Of a DNA stretch of 64,000 bases, positions 9,996 through 20,828 are shown one piece after another. The position numbers and the translations under genes were made by a program. The notes under the pieces were generated by a model. It worked only from the letters and a program-made list of their open reading frames with translations. It did not search any database and had not been told where the DNA came from. The DNA comes from Pseudo-nitzschia pungens (Eukaryota > Bacillariophyta > Bacillariophyceae > Bacillariales > Bacillariaceae). The stretch spans positions 5,642,001 to 5,706,000 of the forward strand of contig CM074763.1 of assembly GCA_037355855.1 (NCBI GenBank), read 5' to 3'. Each line of letters opens with the position of its first letter. Position 1 is the first letter of the stretch.

Positions 9996-10867
9996 AACCA
10001 AAATTTGTGTGTGAGTGTGTGAGAAAACTGAACAGAGAATAAACAATTATTAGAGTAGTATCAATATTTATCAAAAGAAAGACTTATATTTTGCATCATA
10101 GTGTTTCAAAATTTTTTTTCATGGGGGTCGCGATTCCTGGGCTTCGGATGATAATTGTGATTTTTGTGAGGATTTTCTTGAGGGGTGTGATGGGAAATAC
10201 TTGGTGTCGGGATGAGAAATAAATTTTTGGGAGTGAATTTTTGCAACAGTCTCATAATATATAATGATGGTAGGGTCGGTAATAATGAGTCAGATTAAAA
10301 AAAATTGGGGGAAGGGGGGAATTATTTTGAGAAAACAAATATTTTTTTTTTTTAAATGTTGATTAATTTGATTAAGTGACTGAAGAAAAAAAATTGAGTC
10401 TTAAAAAAAATCGGGTCGAGTATGAATTTTATTTTTTTTTTTTCGTAATTTTCGTAATTGAGGTAGTTACTGGGTCGCGATTGGGGTTGCGAATCGCGAG
10501 AGAGCTAGGAATCAAGCTACGTCAAAATGAGCCAGGAATAAATCGCGACCCCCCTAAATAAATTCTTGGGAGGGGTCGCGAAACAGTTTTCGGACGAACA
10601 TTTAAGATGGAGATTCAATTTAACACGGTCGACCGGTTTAACAGTTAAAAATTTAACACGTAGATTTTGTGCATGTTACTGTCCATGTTCTCGTGCATTT
10701 TACTGTGCATGTTACCGTGCATATTATCCTACCATGCATATTTGTGTTTTTCTCCCGGTGCACGCAATATTGCCCTATTATCTAGCATATGATGGGGTCA
10801 GCTGATAGCTATCTGACATTTTATCACTTGCTGGTAGTACGACATAAAAGGTGATATTTATACGGTT
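9996..10867. other. Intergenic, weak dispersed repeat
   Basis: Homopolymer-rich sequence with recurrent GGGTCGCGA words. The stretch GGTCGCGAAACAGTTTTC near 10570 recurs almost identically near 30520, so part of this is a dispersed repeat. No gene supported. Confidence 0.4.
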
Positions 10868-10963
10868 CTACAAAATTCTTATCAGCTGTCCCCCGGTTCT
10901 ACCGTACGTCCCCGACTACTAATTTCTGATGAAACCCGGAGACAGCTGTTAGGAATTCTGTAG
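10868..10963. mobile_element. MITE, CTACAAAATTC family, copy 1
   Basis: About 96 bp with imperfect terminal inverted repeats: left CTACAAAATTCTTATCAGCT, right AGCTGTTAGGAATTCTGTAG. The inner arm continues as GTCCCCCGGTT. Flanked by TT on both sides. Two further copies lie at 26561 and 26765, where the flanking dinucleotide is TA. Confidence 0.7.
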
Positions 10964-11164
10964 TTCCGTAGAATCGAATCTTTTCTTACGCACTGCGAAG
11001 CAGGGGTCATAATTAGAAGGGGTGTGCCATTACGTCTGTCCGTCGTCCGTGTTTGACGTACAAATACCAGGACCTTCCGGAACAAAGATAGTTTTCGATG
11101 CGCGGACCGCGCGATTTATTATTGCAGTTAGTCATTTTGAGGGTATCCCCTTAAATTAATTATC

Positions 11165-11420
11165 TCCCCCAAAGAAACTCGCATTTTTTGGGATCGAAAA
11201 AAGTGCGGATTTTCATGGGTCTAAAAAACTCGCATTTTTGCTCTAAAAAAAAACACGTATATACAGCAATAAATGCGAGTTTTCAGCAGAAAAATGCGAG
11301 TTTTCAGCACTAAAATGCGAGTTTTCGTTAAAAAATGCGAGTTTTATTTAAAAAATGCGAGTTTTCTTTGGAAAATGAGTGTTTTCAACAAAAATTTCAA
11401 CCAAAAACTCGTAGTCGATT
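11165..11420. repeat. Left subterminal repeats of the hAT-like element
   Basis: About ten copies of AAAATGCGAGTTTT and its variants, in both orientations, spaced 15-30 bp apart. Clusters of short subterminal repeats are transposase-binding arrays in studied hAT elements; that role here is inferred. Confidence 0.7.
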
Positions 11421-11434
11421 TGTTTTTTTAAAAA

Positions 11435-11652
11435 AAATAGAGGCGCAACAGCGGAGTCGATTTGTTAAAATAGAGGCGCAACGACGCGGGAGTCGATTTG
11501 CTAATAGAGGCAAAACGACGGAGTCGATTTGCTAATAGAGGCAAAACGACGGAGTCGATTTGTTGATAGAGGCAAAATGACGGAGTCGATTTGCTAAGAG
11601 AGGGGCAACGACGCGGGAGTCGATTTGCTAAGAGAGGGGCAACGGCGGAGTC
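11435..11652. repeat. 31-bp tandem units, GGAGTCGATTTGCTAATAGA type
   Basis: Six to seven units of CGGAGTCGATTTGCTAATAG followed by AGGCAAAACGA inside the hAT-like element. A single inverted copy (AGCAAATCGACTCCGTCGTC) is present near 12056 on the other side of the core. Confidence 0.8.
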
Positions 11653-11654
11653 GC

Positions 11655-12030
11655 AAGCAGCAACGCGTCGATAATACAAGAGGGGGGGACAGCAAGCAGC
11701 AAGCAGCAAGCAGCAAGCAGCAAGCAGCAAGCAGCAAGCAGCAAGCAGCAACACGTCGATAATACAGGGGGGGGGACAGCAAGCAGCAAGCAGCAACGCG
11801 TCGATAATACAGGGGGGGGGACAGCAAGCAGCAAGAAGCAGCAACGCGTTGATAATACAGGGGGGGACAGCAAGCAGCAAGCAGCAACGCGTCGATAATA
11901 CAGGGGGGGGGGACAGCAAGCAGCAAGCAGCAAGCAGCAGCAACGCGTCGATAATACAGGGGGGGGGGGGACAGCAAGCAGCAAGCAGCAGCAGCAACGC
12001 GTCGATAATACAGGGGGGGACAGCAAGCAT
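11655..12030 (+). repeat. Minisatellite core of the hAT-like element
   Basis: About eight units of GCAGCAACGCGTCGATAATA followed by CAGGGGGGGGACAGCAAGCA, with G-runs of variable length and AGCAAGC subrepeats. The unit is the same as in the 5.6-kb array at 36118-41690 and, inverted, at 28620-28752. Minus-strand frames through it are repeat artefacts. Confidence 0.9.
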
Positions 12031-12089
12031 AATTTTAATTAAAAGGACCTCTGTTAGCAAATCGACTCCGTCGTCGTTGCGCCTCTCTT

Positions 12090-12235
12090 AAAAATTTTTG
12101 CAAAGAAAACTCGCACTTTTTTTGTCCGTTGAACCAAACTCGCATTTAATGCGAGTTGAAAAAGAACGTGTTTTTTAGTCCCGTGAAAACTTGCACTTTT
12201 TGGTCTCGAAAAAAGTGCGAGAAAAAAGTGCGAGT
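12090..12235. repeat. Right subterminal repeats of the hAT-like element
   Basis: Copies of AAAACTCGCACTTTTT, CTCGCATTTAATGCGAGT and AGTGCGAGAAAAAAGTGCGA mirror the left subterminal cluster in mostly opposite orientation. Confidence 0.65.
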
Positions 12236-12716
12236 TTATCCCCCCAAATTGTGTTCCAAAAGGGGGATGTGAGTTGACAAGTTTGACTCAAAAAATTGCG
12301 CGATTCGCGCGAAAATATTTACAGTTCCGGAAGGTCCAGTAAAAAAAAATGGCAATCCATATGTGTTCCAATTTAGAAAAAATTTCCAACCTCACTTTTT
12401 TTTCCACTTTCACTCAGATCACTGGTAGTTAGAATCAGCAATATCAGACAACAGATGGATGTAAACTGAAAAAGGTACTTACTACTTGACTCTCAACTAT
12501 ATACGTGAACTGCATATCAAATTTAAAAGTTGGAGAGTGATTGGAAGTGTACGTGATAAGTTGGTTAATCAGGTACACTTTTACTAGTGATATGCCGTAA
12601 ATTATGAGAAGAAAAAAATTGACTGAGGGAATTTTTCTAAAAAATTGGACCACACATGGAATATGAATCTCCGATTTTTAGTGATTGTGGCACACCCCTT
12701 CTAATTATGACCCCTG

Positions 12717-13168
12717 CTGCGAAGAACAACGGAATATGATACAGTATCTGGAGTATGATGTTCATCGAAATTAAGTTCGTATTGTCCGTTGGGCATAAAA
12801 TAAGATATCAATAATACGCGAGTCACGGGAATTACGTCGAATATCCAGTATCCGATTCTGACGTACTACGAAGTACAACGGAATATGATAAAGTATCTGG
12901 AGTACGATGTTCATAGAAAGAAAGTTCATATTGCTCGTTGGTCATAATTAGATAGTAGAATCTCTTGCGTCTATCTGGAGCCAGCATGTCGTATAATGGA
13001 AGTTGCTGACCAAAATTACTAGTCCGTAAGAAAATTTCGGAAGGCTTACTTTCATGTTTCCGGGTGTACGATAACTTACCGTACTATCATGGTATTTGAA
13101 AAGGCGGGAAGCATTGGCATGCTTTCCACTTGCGTCTATCTGGACCAGATTATTACTAGTCCGTAAGA
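12717..13168. other. Intergenic with local direct duplications
   Basis: GAACAACGGAATATGATACA plus about 90 bp at 12720-12810 recurs diverged at 12868-12960. CTTGCGTCTATCTGGA recurs at 12963 and 13130, each followed by GTCCGTAAGA and a GTGTACGGTAACTTACCGTA-like word. No gene. Confidence 0.5.
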
Positions 13169-13474
13169 TAAGATTCTTTCGTACTTTCATCTTTCCGAGT
13201 GTACGGTAACTTACCGTACCAGGCGAGAATGATCCTTGCGACAGGCAACGTCGGCGTTAGTTGTACGGTAAAGCGGAAACGTTTTTTTCTTTTTCTGACT
13301 TTACTGTGAGGTTCCGCCACAATCTCATAAATACGAACATCGGAAGCAACAATTTTGTGACACTGACTACCAACTAAATCGATTGCGTGTCACTCCATTC
13401 TCTTTTGAATAAAATTGACGAGACCTACCGGTACAGACCAACATTGACCAAGATCAAGACAACGACGAGTAACA
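13169..13474 (+). promoter_or_regulatory. Promoter region of trypsin gene, duplicated at 26861
   Basis: About 300 bp shared with the region before the second copy. Contains CATAAATA at 13326-13333, about 150 bp before the ATG, at the same distance as in the duplicate (27039-27046), so a TATA-like role is reasonable. The palindromic GTACGGTAACTTACCGTAC lies at about 13202. Confidence 0.5.
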
Positions 13475-14458
13475 ATGAATACAAAAACCAGCGTTCTCGG
13501 TGCCTTTCTGACAGCAGCAGCAATCGTGAGCCCTGCTTATGCTCTTCCCGAGCGCGCCATTGTTGGAGGGGAGTATGCCGAAAAAGATGAGTTTCCCTAT
13601 TTTGTCCGCTACTGGAAAATCGGTTGCGGTGGTGTACTCATCGCCCCCGACCTTGTGTTGACAGCAGCACACTGTGATAAATTCAAAGTTGAACACCCTA
13701 GTCCGTATGACGATGAATTCATCATTGGTGCCTACGAACAGGACGTTTCGGATGACGGTCAAGAATGGAATGAAGCATACGGTACCGCGAAACGAGGATG
13801 TGCGAAATGGATCAATCACCCCAAGTACGACGACAACGACGACGATAAATGGAACGATATCGCCCTCGTGAAGCTCGATTCGCCGGTCTCCATCGATAAG
13901 TCCTTCGTCAAGCTGGAACTCAACCAAGATGATTTCTTTCCAAGCGCCGGAACAGATGCTATCGCTATAGGAATGGGTAGTATTGCATTTTGGAACAATA
14001 GTGTACACTCGTACAACGACCGACCTCAGGCTTATGATGAATTGCTCAAGAACGTCACCGTTAGTACGGTTGAGCCTACTAAGAAGTGCACCAGTGCGGA
14101 ATTTCTGTGTGCGGGGGATGAAGTCGGGCAGGACACTTGCCAGGGCGACTCCGGTGGTCCCCTCGTGGTTCGAACCTACCATGGTGATGGAACCGCCACG
14201 GACAAACTTGTGGGTCTGGTGTCGCATGCAGAGGGATGTGGCATGGGCATTGAAGCCTATTACTCACGAGTCAGCCATTACTACAAGTGGATCAAGAAAA
14301 CTGCTTGCAAGAAAATGAAGAGCGTGGCAGACTTTTGCCCTAAAAAGTCTAAGAAATCGAAATCGAAGAAGAGTACCAAAGCTCCAACCAAACGACCAAC
14401 CAAACGCCCAACCAAACGACCAACCAAAGCTCCCAAGAAGGCTTCGAAGAGTTCGTAA
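13475..14458 (+). CDS. Secreted trypsin-like serine protease (peptidase family S1A)
   Basis: 327 residues. Signal peptide ~1-23 (MNTKTSVLGAFLTAAAIVSP, cleavage probably after AYA). A short propeptide ends before IVGG at 29-32, the usual S1A activation site. The catalytic triad is complete: His66 in LTAAHC, Asp128 in NDIALVKL, Ser226 in GDSGGP. Asp220, six residues before the serine, matches the trypsin S1-pocket residue and predicts cleavage after Arg/Lys. The C-terminus (~290-327) is a Lys-rich tail, KSKKSKSKK followed by TKAPTKRPTKRPTKRPTKAP, as seen in secreted diatom proteins. It acts outside the cell or in the endomembrane system; the substrate is unknown. A near-identical 5' region and diverged inactive copy lie 13.7 kb downstream. 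No intron. The usual length of the S1 domain is preserved. Confidence 0.92.
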   Translation: MNTKTSVLGAFLTAAAIVSPAYALPERAIVGGEYAEKDEFPYFVRYWKIGCGGVLIAPDLVLTAAHCDKFKVEHPSPYDDEFIIGAYEQDVSDDGQEWNEAYGTAKRGCAKWINHPKYDDNDDDKWNDIALVKLDSPVSIDKSFVKLELNQDDFFPSAGTDAIAIGMGSIAFWNNSVHSYNDRPQAYDELLKNVTVSTVEPTKKCTSAEFLCAGDEVGQDTCQGDSGGPLVVRTYHGDGTATDKLVGLVSHAEGCGMGIEAYYSRVSHYYKWIKKTACKKMKSVADFCPKKSKKSKSKKSTKAPTKRPTKRPTKRPTKAPKKASKSS

Positions 14459-14615
14459 ATCATAAACCATTGCGAATCGCAGGACGTGGCCGATACGCAT
14501 ACACAGCACCAGCAGTTCGAACCCCAACAACAAACCAAAGAAGAGACAGTGTTCAAAAAACCAAGTAGTAGTCGTACAATATTAGTAATATCATCATTGT
14601 TAAGTTCGTCAATTG
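14459..14615 (+). other. 3' flank shared by both trypsin copies
   Basis: TTGCGAATCGCAGGACGTGG and about 100 further bp are common to the 3' sides of both copies (28423-28568). The duplication therefore spans about 13169-14615 and 26861-28568. Confidence 0.7.
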
Positions 14616-16799
14616 CTGTACCGTACACTTCTTCAGTTAGGAGTTGAACGAATTGCTTTACGACGAGTGACAAAATTACCGCGTTTTATTGTTAAAATAC
14701 CACTTTAAAGTTGCCGTTCAAGGTTACCCGGCCTTGCCACCAGAGCGCGAGCATGTTTCCAAGCGCGCATGCAAGCAACAAGCAGTACGAGAAGTACAGC
14801 CCTACCGGTACAGTACGGTACGGTAAGGTTTACGGTATTAGTGCGTTGGAGCGCCTTACAGCGAAGGAGCGGTCGAAAAACGAAAAACGCGCGCAACCCG
14901 CAATATTTTTTTTTCTAAAGTTTTTCAAGATGATACGGTAAGTTACAGTACTGTATGAACTTACCGTAAGAACCTTACCGGTACGGTATTGTACAATACA
15001 GTGCATAATCTCCACCATTCAAAATTCAAAGGGGGCTCCAGGAAACCGAAAAAGCGTTTCTTTTTCGTTACGAAAAAATCGAGATCCAGAATGTTACCAG
15101 CGCCAGCGTGTCACCGCCACCGAGGCATCCGCTTCGGCATCGGCATCGGCATCGACTGACTCCGGCTCCGGCATGGGCTTCGGCTTCGGCTTCGGCTTCG
15201 GCTTCGGCTTCGGCTTCGACGCCGACCGGGAGAGATCCCCCGGCTTCCTCGTCCCCGGCCGCGTGCTTGCGGCGCAACCGCCGCCGAAACCAAAGCCAGA
15301 GTAAAGCCATACGGTAAGGTTTAGAACGAATGAGACGCCAATCGGCATCGACGCCAATCGGCATCGAAAGCAGTCGCGAAGAAAACGATCCATCCATCCA
15401 TCCCATCAATCCATCCATCCATCCATCCATCCATCACCGTTTCTCTTCTCCAGCAATCTCCGGCTCGTTGGTTCCGTAGAAGTGGACGAAGGCACGGACA
15501 CGGACACGGACGCAGAAGGGACCGAAATGGTTTCCCGGGACGTGGCGTTGCGAATGAAATGGCAATCGCAATCGCAATCGCAATCGCAATCGCAATCACT
15601 GATACAAGCCAACGGTGAGGGTGATGATGGAAATGATGATGATGATGGAAATGATGATGATAATGATGATGATGATGATAATGATGATGATGAGAATGGT
15701 ATTTTTTAATAATCATGATCATGATTGTAATTTATGATGATGATCATCATCATGATCATGATTGTAATTATTTATGACGATGACGATCATCATCATGACG
15801 AGTCGTTGTTTCTCCAAAACGAGGACAAGCCGGATCCCCCCACTCCTCCTGAACGATTCGCACCCCGAACCCTTCCTTGCGGCATCGTCGTTCTTCGTCC
15901 CGCCGGTCTCCCTCCTCTTCCTGATTTTGTTATTGCTGCCTCCACCGCCATCATCGACAGGAATGCCGGCAGGGCAGGGATTATAACAATATCAATATGG
16001 ACCGGACAGGAACACAACGAAACGACAAGATCCGACACGATCCGATCTCCACACCGTTTACCGTTCGCATCATCGGCCTCGTCTCTGTCTCTCTCTCTCT
16101 CTCTCTCTGGCGCTCAAGCGCACGGGATCCCGGACCCGTTCGGCACCCCGCGGCAGCGCGATGGGCTTGCCGGAAGACGCGAACGATCGGGAATCCAGGG
16201 ATGATTGGTATTCATTTTTATTTTTGCACGAGACGTGCGACGTCTAAATACAGAATGCCAAACAAATACTCTGGTCCGCGGAGATAATTACTGCGGTGCA
16301 TCGATCGCCGCGATTTGCTTCTCGACGGGGCCGCGTTCCGCTCATCGGAATCAACGACGGATTGGTCCGGTAACTTATCGTTCTTGCCGACGCGACGCGA
16401 CGCGACGCGAACAAAATTCGAAGCGCCCGTACAGGACTATACAGCGGAGGACAGAACTGCTCGTTCACTGCTCGTGCTTCGTTCGTTCGGTACTCCTCGT
16501 ATTCCGTGCGCACGAAGGATTCTTTTTCTCGACGACACCGACAGGTTTGCGGTGGATGACGGGGACTGCTTGTATTTTTCTGTCCAAGAACAGTGATCCA
16601 TACCGCGATCCAAGCTTGCAGCGGAGGGAGTAGTAGCAGTAGCTGCGGTGGCAGCGGTAGCAAAATCGACCAGCAGTGGCGACGGAGCCAGACAGACAGT
16701 CAGAAGTCAGTCAGACAGACAGTGACAACGCGGAGAATCCGCAAATTTGATCTGATTCCGTCTCGGAGGCGATCCCATCCCCGGATTGATTATGAGCTC
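14616..16799. other. Intergenic with simple repeats
   Basis: GGCATC/GGCTTC hexamers at 15130-15220, CATC tracts at 15390-15435, CAATCG hexamers at 15560-15597, GATGAT tracts at 15620-15800 and a CT run at 16085-16110. Frames such as 15734-16204 are built from these repeats and frameless sequence. No gene supported. Confidence 0.5.
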
Positions 16800-17545
16800 C
16801 CTTGATCGATTGAGCAAAAGCAACTCCAGCGACAATCCATACGATTCTGATATCAACAGCATCGGCAACGCAAGCGCCCGACAACAACAGCAATGCGGAC
16901 GCTGAAAACAACAACAGCTCTAATTCGGACAGTGACACCGATGCTGAATCCGAAGAAGAAGACAACAGCAATACCAGCAAGCGCAAGTACGGCAACCCTT
17001 ACAGAATTCCAGGCCATGACCACGATTGGTCTGAATGCCCAAGAAATAAATATTCCAAAAGAAATAAGAGCATTCGCAGCAACAACAGCACTGCTTCCAC
17101 CACTACCAATGAATTGTTCCAAGCCCATATCCGGCAAGCAATAGAATCCTATTGCATGGAACATGGATGACGCGTCGAAAGACACTTCGATGGCAGTCTT
17201 ACGTGACAACCATAGCCACCAAAACCAACCAACAATATAAGGATCATGATATCCACAGCACCGTGCCTTCAGCTCCACTGGACCTGAATGCCAGTACAGC
17301 ACTGCCGACTGGGAAGACGCACGGAGGAAAACTCCCAAAAAAGAGGGGAAGGAACCTACAGAGATGAGCCCTGTTGCAAACAAAATGTTCGAACTCAATA
17401 AAAATTGCGCTCGAGACCGATCCAAAGTTGTGACGGCAACAATCAACCAAAAATGCAGATTCCAATGGCACATACTAAATAAAGCAAGAACAAGATCCGG
17501 AAGCAGATCGGTTCGAACGTGAACCAATTGCAAGGGGTACAGAGG
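16800..17545 (+). pseudogene. Gag-like retrotransposon remnant (second copy of 24490-25870 family)
   Basis: From 16892 the frame reads an acidic Asp/Ser stretch, then RIPGHDHDWSECPRNKYSKR and an IESYC(M)EHG end. It is closely similar to the Gag-like product at 24.9-25.6 kb. The first putative zinc ligand has changed (YRIPGH instead of CRIPGH), there is a frame change before 16892, and TGA stops occur at 17167 and beyond. The following ~340 bp match the 3' region after the other copy (CACCGTGCCTTCAGCTCC, GACTGGGAAGACGCA). The 5' half of the gene is missing. It is a dead fragment. Confidence 0.75.
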
Positions 17546-17640
17546 CTAAAGCCATGAATTTAACACTCGAATCGAATCATGTATCGATATTGATGAAGGG
17601 TACCGTACAAAAACAGATGCCAAATATAATCAATCAATCC

Positions 17641-17992
17641 TGTAACACTCTGGGTTAGAATTAGATGGAGTGGTATGCGATGCGATAGAGGTATTTTAAA
17701 GATGGAAGGTTAATTAATAAATTGGTGTGATTTTAAAAGAAATTGTGAATGGTTGAGTAACCTTACCGGTACTTTACAAGATGGGAATTATTGCTTGAGT
17801 AACCTTACCGGTATGGTTTGCGAGTCATCAGACTCTTGATATTTATCTTGATACTTGAATACCAATCAGTATCGGATTGTATGTGTATATATACTGAACG
17901 TACATACATGAATATCACATACATTGGAGTACATGCGTGATTCAATAATCATTTAGAAGCCTTTTGTAGAAAGGCTACGCCAGCATGCTACA
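17641..17992 (-). repeat. LTR-type repeat, 352 bp (copy A)
   Basis: Starts TGTAACACTC and ends CATGCTACA, with TG...CA ends. It is homologous over its full length to 20514-20828, with indels, including two insertions of GAGTAACCTTACCGG-type sequence. Orientation is given by comparison with the Gag leader that adjoins copy B on the minus strand. Confidence 0.75.
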
Positions 17993-18088
17993 TAGTTCCC
18001 CAATGATTAGGTGAAGTTTGTATGTGGTTCAAAAGTATAGGTTCGGATTATATATGCCTTTGAGGTTGATTTGCGGCGTTCCTGAAAG

Positions 18089-18175
18089 TGTGACATGTTG
18101 ACGTAGGTACCCTACGAGAGGCTCTAAATGATTATTGAATCCCGCATGTGGTCCAATATTAGTGGAGTTGTGAGT
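18089..18175 (+). repeat. LTR fragment, plus orientation
   Basis: TGTGACATGTTGACGTAGG followed by GGCTCTAAATGATTATTGAA matches the reverse complement of the start of the same LTR family. Only about 85 bp remain; it then runs into another dispersed repeat. Confidence 0.55.
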
Positions 18176-18480
18176 AAGATTATTATCACCTCCGTCACAA
18201 TGGAGCTCCTACTTCGTTAGAAGAGAGAGTGTGAGAGAGGGGGGAAAGTTAAAAACTGACTTTTCGCTGTTTTTAAATGTAGACCTGGTAGGAATCTGTG
18301 TACTAAAAGTTACGCTCGGAATGGTCTTGGTTTTAGACTGTTTTTGTGTTTTTGGCAATGATTATTGTTGATTTTGAGTGAGGTTTAGACAAATGTTTGG
18401 GTTTTGTATGGTATACTTGTTTTTAATGACAAGTTGCCATAGTATATATTCGTCGGAGTTGTAATGCTTGTTTTATTGAC
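18165..18480 (+). repeat. Dispersed repeat, inverted copy at 41770-42150
   Basis: AATGGAGCTCCTACTTCGTT, GAGAGTGTGAGAGAG and TCGGAGTTGTAATGCTTGTT all have reverse-complement matches, in order, next to the big minisatellite at 41.8-42.1 kb. Possibly an LTR of a second family. Confidence 0.55.
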
Positions 18481-19556
18481 AATTTTCTAATTCGGTATGT
18501 AGTACCGGTATGGTAGTAGGACTAATACTGGTAACCTTATGGCATGAGTAACAACACGGTAATTGAGTTTTTGTACCGTACGTAATACGTACAGTAAGGT
18601 TATGTATGAATGTATGAATCAGTAATTTTTACTACTACGTACTACCGTACGGTATGTTCAAAATCGTACAATTTTTTATTAGTGGATTACTACGAGGTAA
18701 GATTACCGGTACTTAATTAATCAGCTAGTGTAAGGATTCGGTAAAATAAATTCCTAAAAAACAAGGGAATTATTTAAATGTTGAATTGAGTTTTGGTACC
18801 ATACGTAATACGTAGAGTAACCTTATGTATGAATCAGTCTGTAATTTTTACTACCATGTTCAAAATCATACAATTTTTTATTAGTGGATTACTATGAGGT
18901 AAGATTACCGGTACTTTCATCAGCTAGTACTACACTATTAGAGTAGTGACAGTAGTAGTAGTAGATTCATCTAGAGGGACATGTCTAGAATCAAATAAGG
19001 ATAGATTTTGGTTTGGTAACTACTAGTAGCAGTGGCAGTAGTATTAGATTCATCCAGGAATGAGCCTAGAATCAGTAAATACGAAAGGATTTTGTTTGGC
19101 CTGTAGCTACTACTGCTAGTAGTATGGTATTAGATGGCATGAGTGCGGTACCTGTACGGACCTTATGAGCATCGAATTGACTTTTGGTACCATACGTAAT
19201 ACGTACAATATGTATGTATTGTGATTAAAATCAATTAGTCATCTGTCGTTTGTTTGAAGTTTAAATAAGAGTTGTTTACGAGTTATGAGAACTAGGATCA
19301 TCTTCGAAATGTTCATATGTTGAGTGAAAATTGTCTCACGCTTGATTCTTAGTCTTGTTTTGTTCTTGTCTTAATCTTGTTTGGTCGTTGATTTTGTCTG
19401 TGGGTCATATTGATATTTTCATTTTTCGTTTAATATTTCAACAGTATGAATCAGTCTGTAATTTTTATGTTCAAAATCGTACAATTTTTTATTAGTGGAT
19501 TAGGAGGATTCGGTAAAATAAATCCTTAAAAAACAAGGGAATAGTGTAAAGATATT
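18481..19556. other. Intergenic, AT-rich, no gene
   Basis: Internal repeats of TTGGTACCATACGTAATACG and of TACAATTTTTTATTAGTGGA (at about 18668, 18869 and 19481). No coding sequence. Confidence 0.5.
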
Positions 19557-20025
19557 TGTCCGTCGACGATAGGAGAGCAGCAACAACAGTACAGCACAGA
19601 GTGCTGACAGTTGGTTAGACTACAGATGGATACTGTTCAAGCGCTATTGCATATACCATGAGCACACTAGTTACCACTCTAGAGGTATATTAGAGATGTC
19701 AAGTATCGATGCCGGGCATGATGTGTTCTTTTAGAGGTTTTGAAACAGAGAGTATTCCAAAGAGTGAGAGCTCGAATGGAGCTCCAAATAATCGTTCCGT
19801 ATTGCTGATTCGTATGTTGGTAAAGGGTCAGGGCACGTAGGTCCAGTACTTAATTCTACGTACTGACCATACCTTTTACTGACACCCTGTATTTGAATCG
19901 ACGCGCTCGCTAACTCGCTCGTCGCTTGTGAACTAACTGCAGGGGCTGGGTATCTGGTTATAGTACAAATCGTACACAATGACCATACCCCGACGGTAAG
20001 TACCATAATATCAAGGTGAAATATC
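19557..20025. repeat. Dispersed repeat related to 33880-34365
   Basis: Shared words in the same order: AGAGTGCTG, GATACTGTT, GGGCATGATG, GAGCTCCA, GGGCTGGGTATC, GTTATAGTA and GACCATACCC. Both copies are diverged and noncoding. Confidence 0.55.
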
Positions 20026-20202
20026 TTCATAATAGTAAGTTACCGTAGTAGTAGTGACTGGTGGTTGAAGTAGTAGATCTATCCTCAGTTGATTCTACGC
20101 TAGTCCTCGGATGAATCTACTAATAGCGCCCTCTACTAGTAGTACTAGTAGTAGTAGTGACTGATGGTTGAAGTAGTAGATCTGTCCTCAATTGATTCTA
20201 CG
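20026..20202. other. TAGTAG-rich spacer
   Basis: Two direct copies of GACTGGTGGTTGAAGTAGTA-type sequence about 110 bp apart, repeated again near 20840 and 20965. No gene. Confidence 0.4.
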
Positions 20203-20513
20203 CTAAAGGAATTGGAGGATCTCTGTATAGTCCTGCCATGGTTCTTAATTTGATTCAGAGCGTTCGATCGTATCGATGTTCGATCGGTTCGACGTTCGGT
20301 CGATCGTATCGTAACTGCGATTGTTTCGTTCGATCGATTCGTAGACTTCGATCGGTGTTGTTTCTCAATTTTCGATTCTTTCGGAGGTTCCGATTGTAGG
20401 ATTTTGCTTGTCAGGGTATCGATGTATCCCTGTTGTTTAGGATAAAGGTTGTTTTGGATTCAGTACTGAGTTCTTGTCTTTGTCTTCTACTTTCAAGCGG
20501 ACAGTAATGACTG
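20203..20513 (-). pseudogene. Leader and first codons of a Gag-like gene, truncated
   Basis: On the minus strand, after the LTR at 20514-20828, about 270 bp match the leader at 24235-24489. They include the CAACAGGGATACATCGATAC word and the CGATCGAAC tracts. The ATG then gives MAGLYRDPPI, the same start as the Gag-like protein at 24490, before similarity stops at about 20203. It is the 5' end of an LTR element running leftwards. Confidence 0.75.
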
Positions 20514-20828
20514 TGTAACACTCTAGGGTAGAATTAGATGGAGTGGTACGCGATAGAGGTATTTTAATAAAGGATAATTATAAAATTGTGAATGGTTGAA
20601 TACTTTACGAGATGGGAATGATTTCTTGATTGAGTATGACAAGAATGAGCGATCGAGGATTATCAGCGAGTCATAAGACTCTTGATATTTATCTTGATAC
20701 TTGAGTATCGAACTGTAAGTATATATATACTGAACATACATACATGAATACCACATATATTGGAGTACATGCGGGATTCAATAATCATTTAGAAGCCTTT
20801 CGTAGTAAGGCTACACCAGCATGTTACA
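20514..20828 (-). repeat. LTR-type repeat, 315 bp (copy B), 5' LTR of a minus-strand element
   Basis: TGTAACACTC...AGCATGTTACA, full-length homologue of 17641-17992. It is followed on the minus strand by a Gag leader, which defines it as a 5' LTR. If copy A is the matching 3' LTR the element would span 17641-20828, but no clear 5-bp target duplication was found. Confidence 0.75.

Larger units (their letters stand above)
11001..12716. mobile_element. Non-autonomous hAT-like DNA transposon, 1716 bp
   Basis: The left end begins CAGGGGTCATAATTAGAAGG and continues GGTGTGCCA (11001-11029). The exact reverse complement closes the element at 12688-12716, giving perfect 29-bp terminal inverted repeats. 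Both sides carry the same 8-bp direct repeat CTGCGAAG (10993-11000 and 12717-12724). An 8-bp target duplication with CAGGG-type ends is the diagnostic combination of the hAT superfamily. No transposase is encoded. The interior is symmetric: subterminal TGCGAGTTTT repeats on each side, then GAGTCGATTTGCTAATAGAG units, then a minisatellite core. Mobilisation would need a hAT transposase supplied elsewhere. Confidence 0.88.

Noticed and set aside
13454..14227. 257-codon minus-strand frame opposite the trypsin gene
   Set aside because: Plus strand encodes a complete S1A protease with triad; the opposite frame is a shadow.
16205..16663. Plus- and minus-strand frames around 16.2-16.7 kb
   Set aside because: Overlapping frames on both strands with no domain, signal or repeat support.
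17641..20828. Complete 3.2-kb LTR element with LTR A and LTR B as its pair
   Set aside because: LTRs differ by many indels, no 5-bp target duplication was found, and another LTR fragment lies inside; not asserted as one element.
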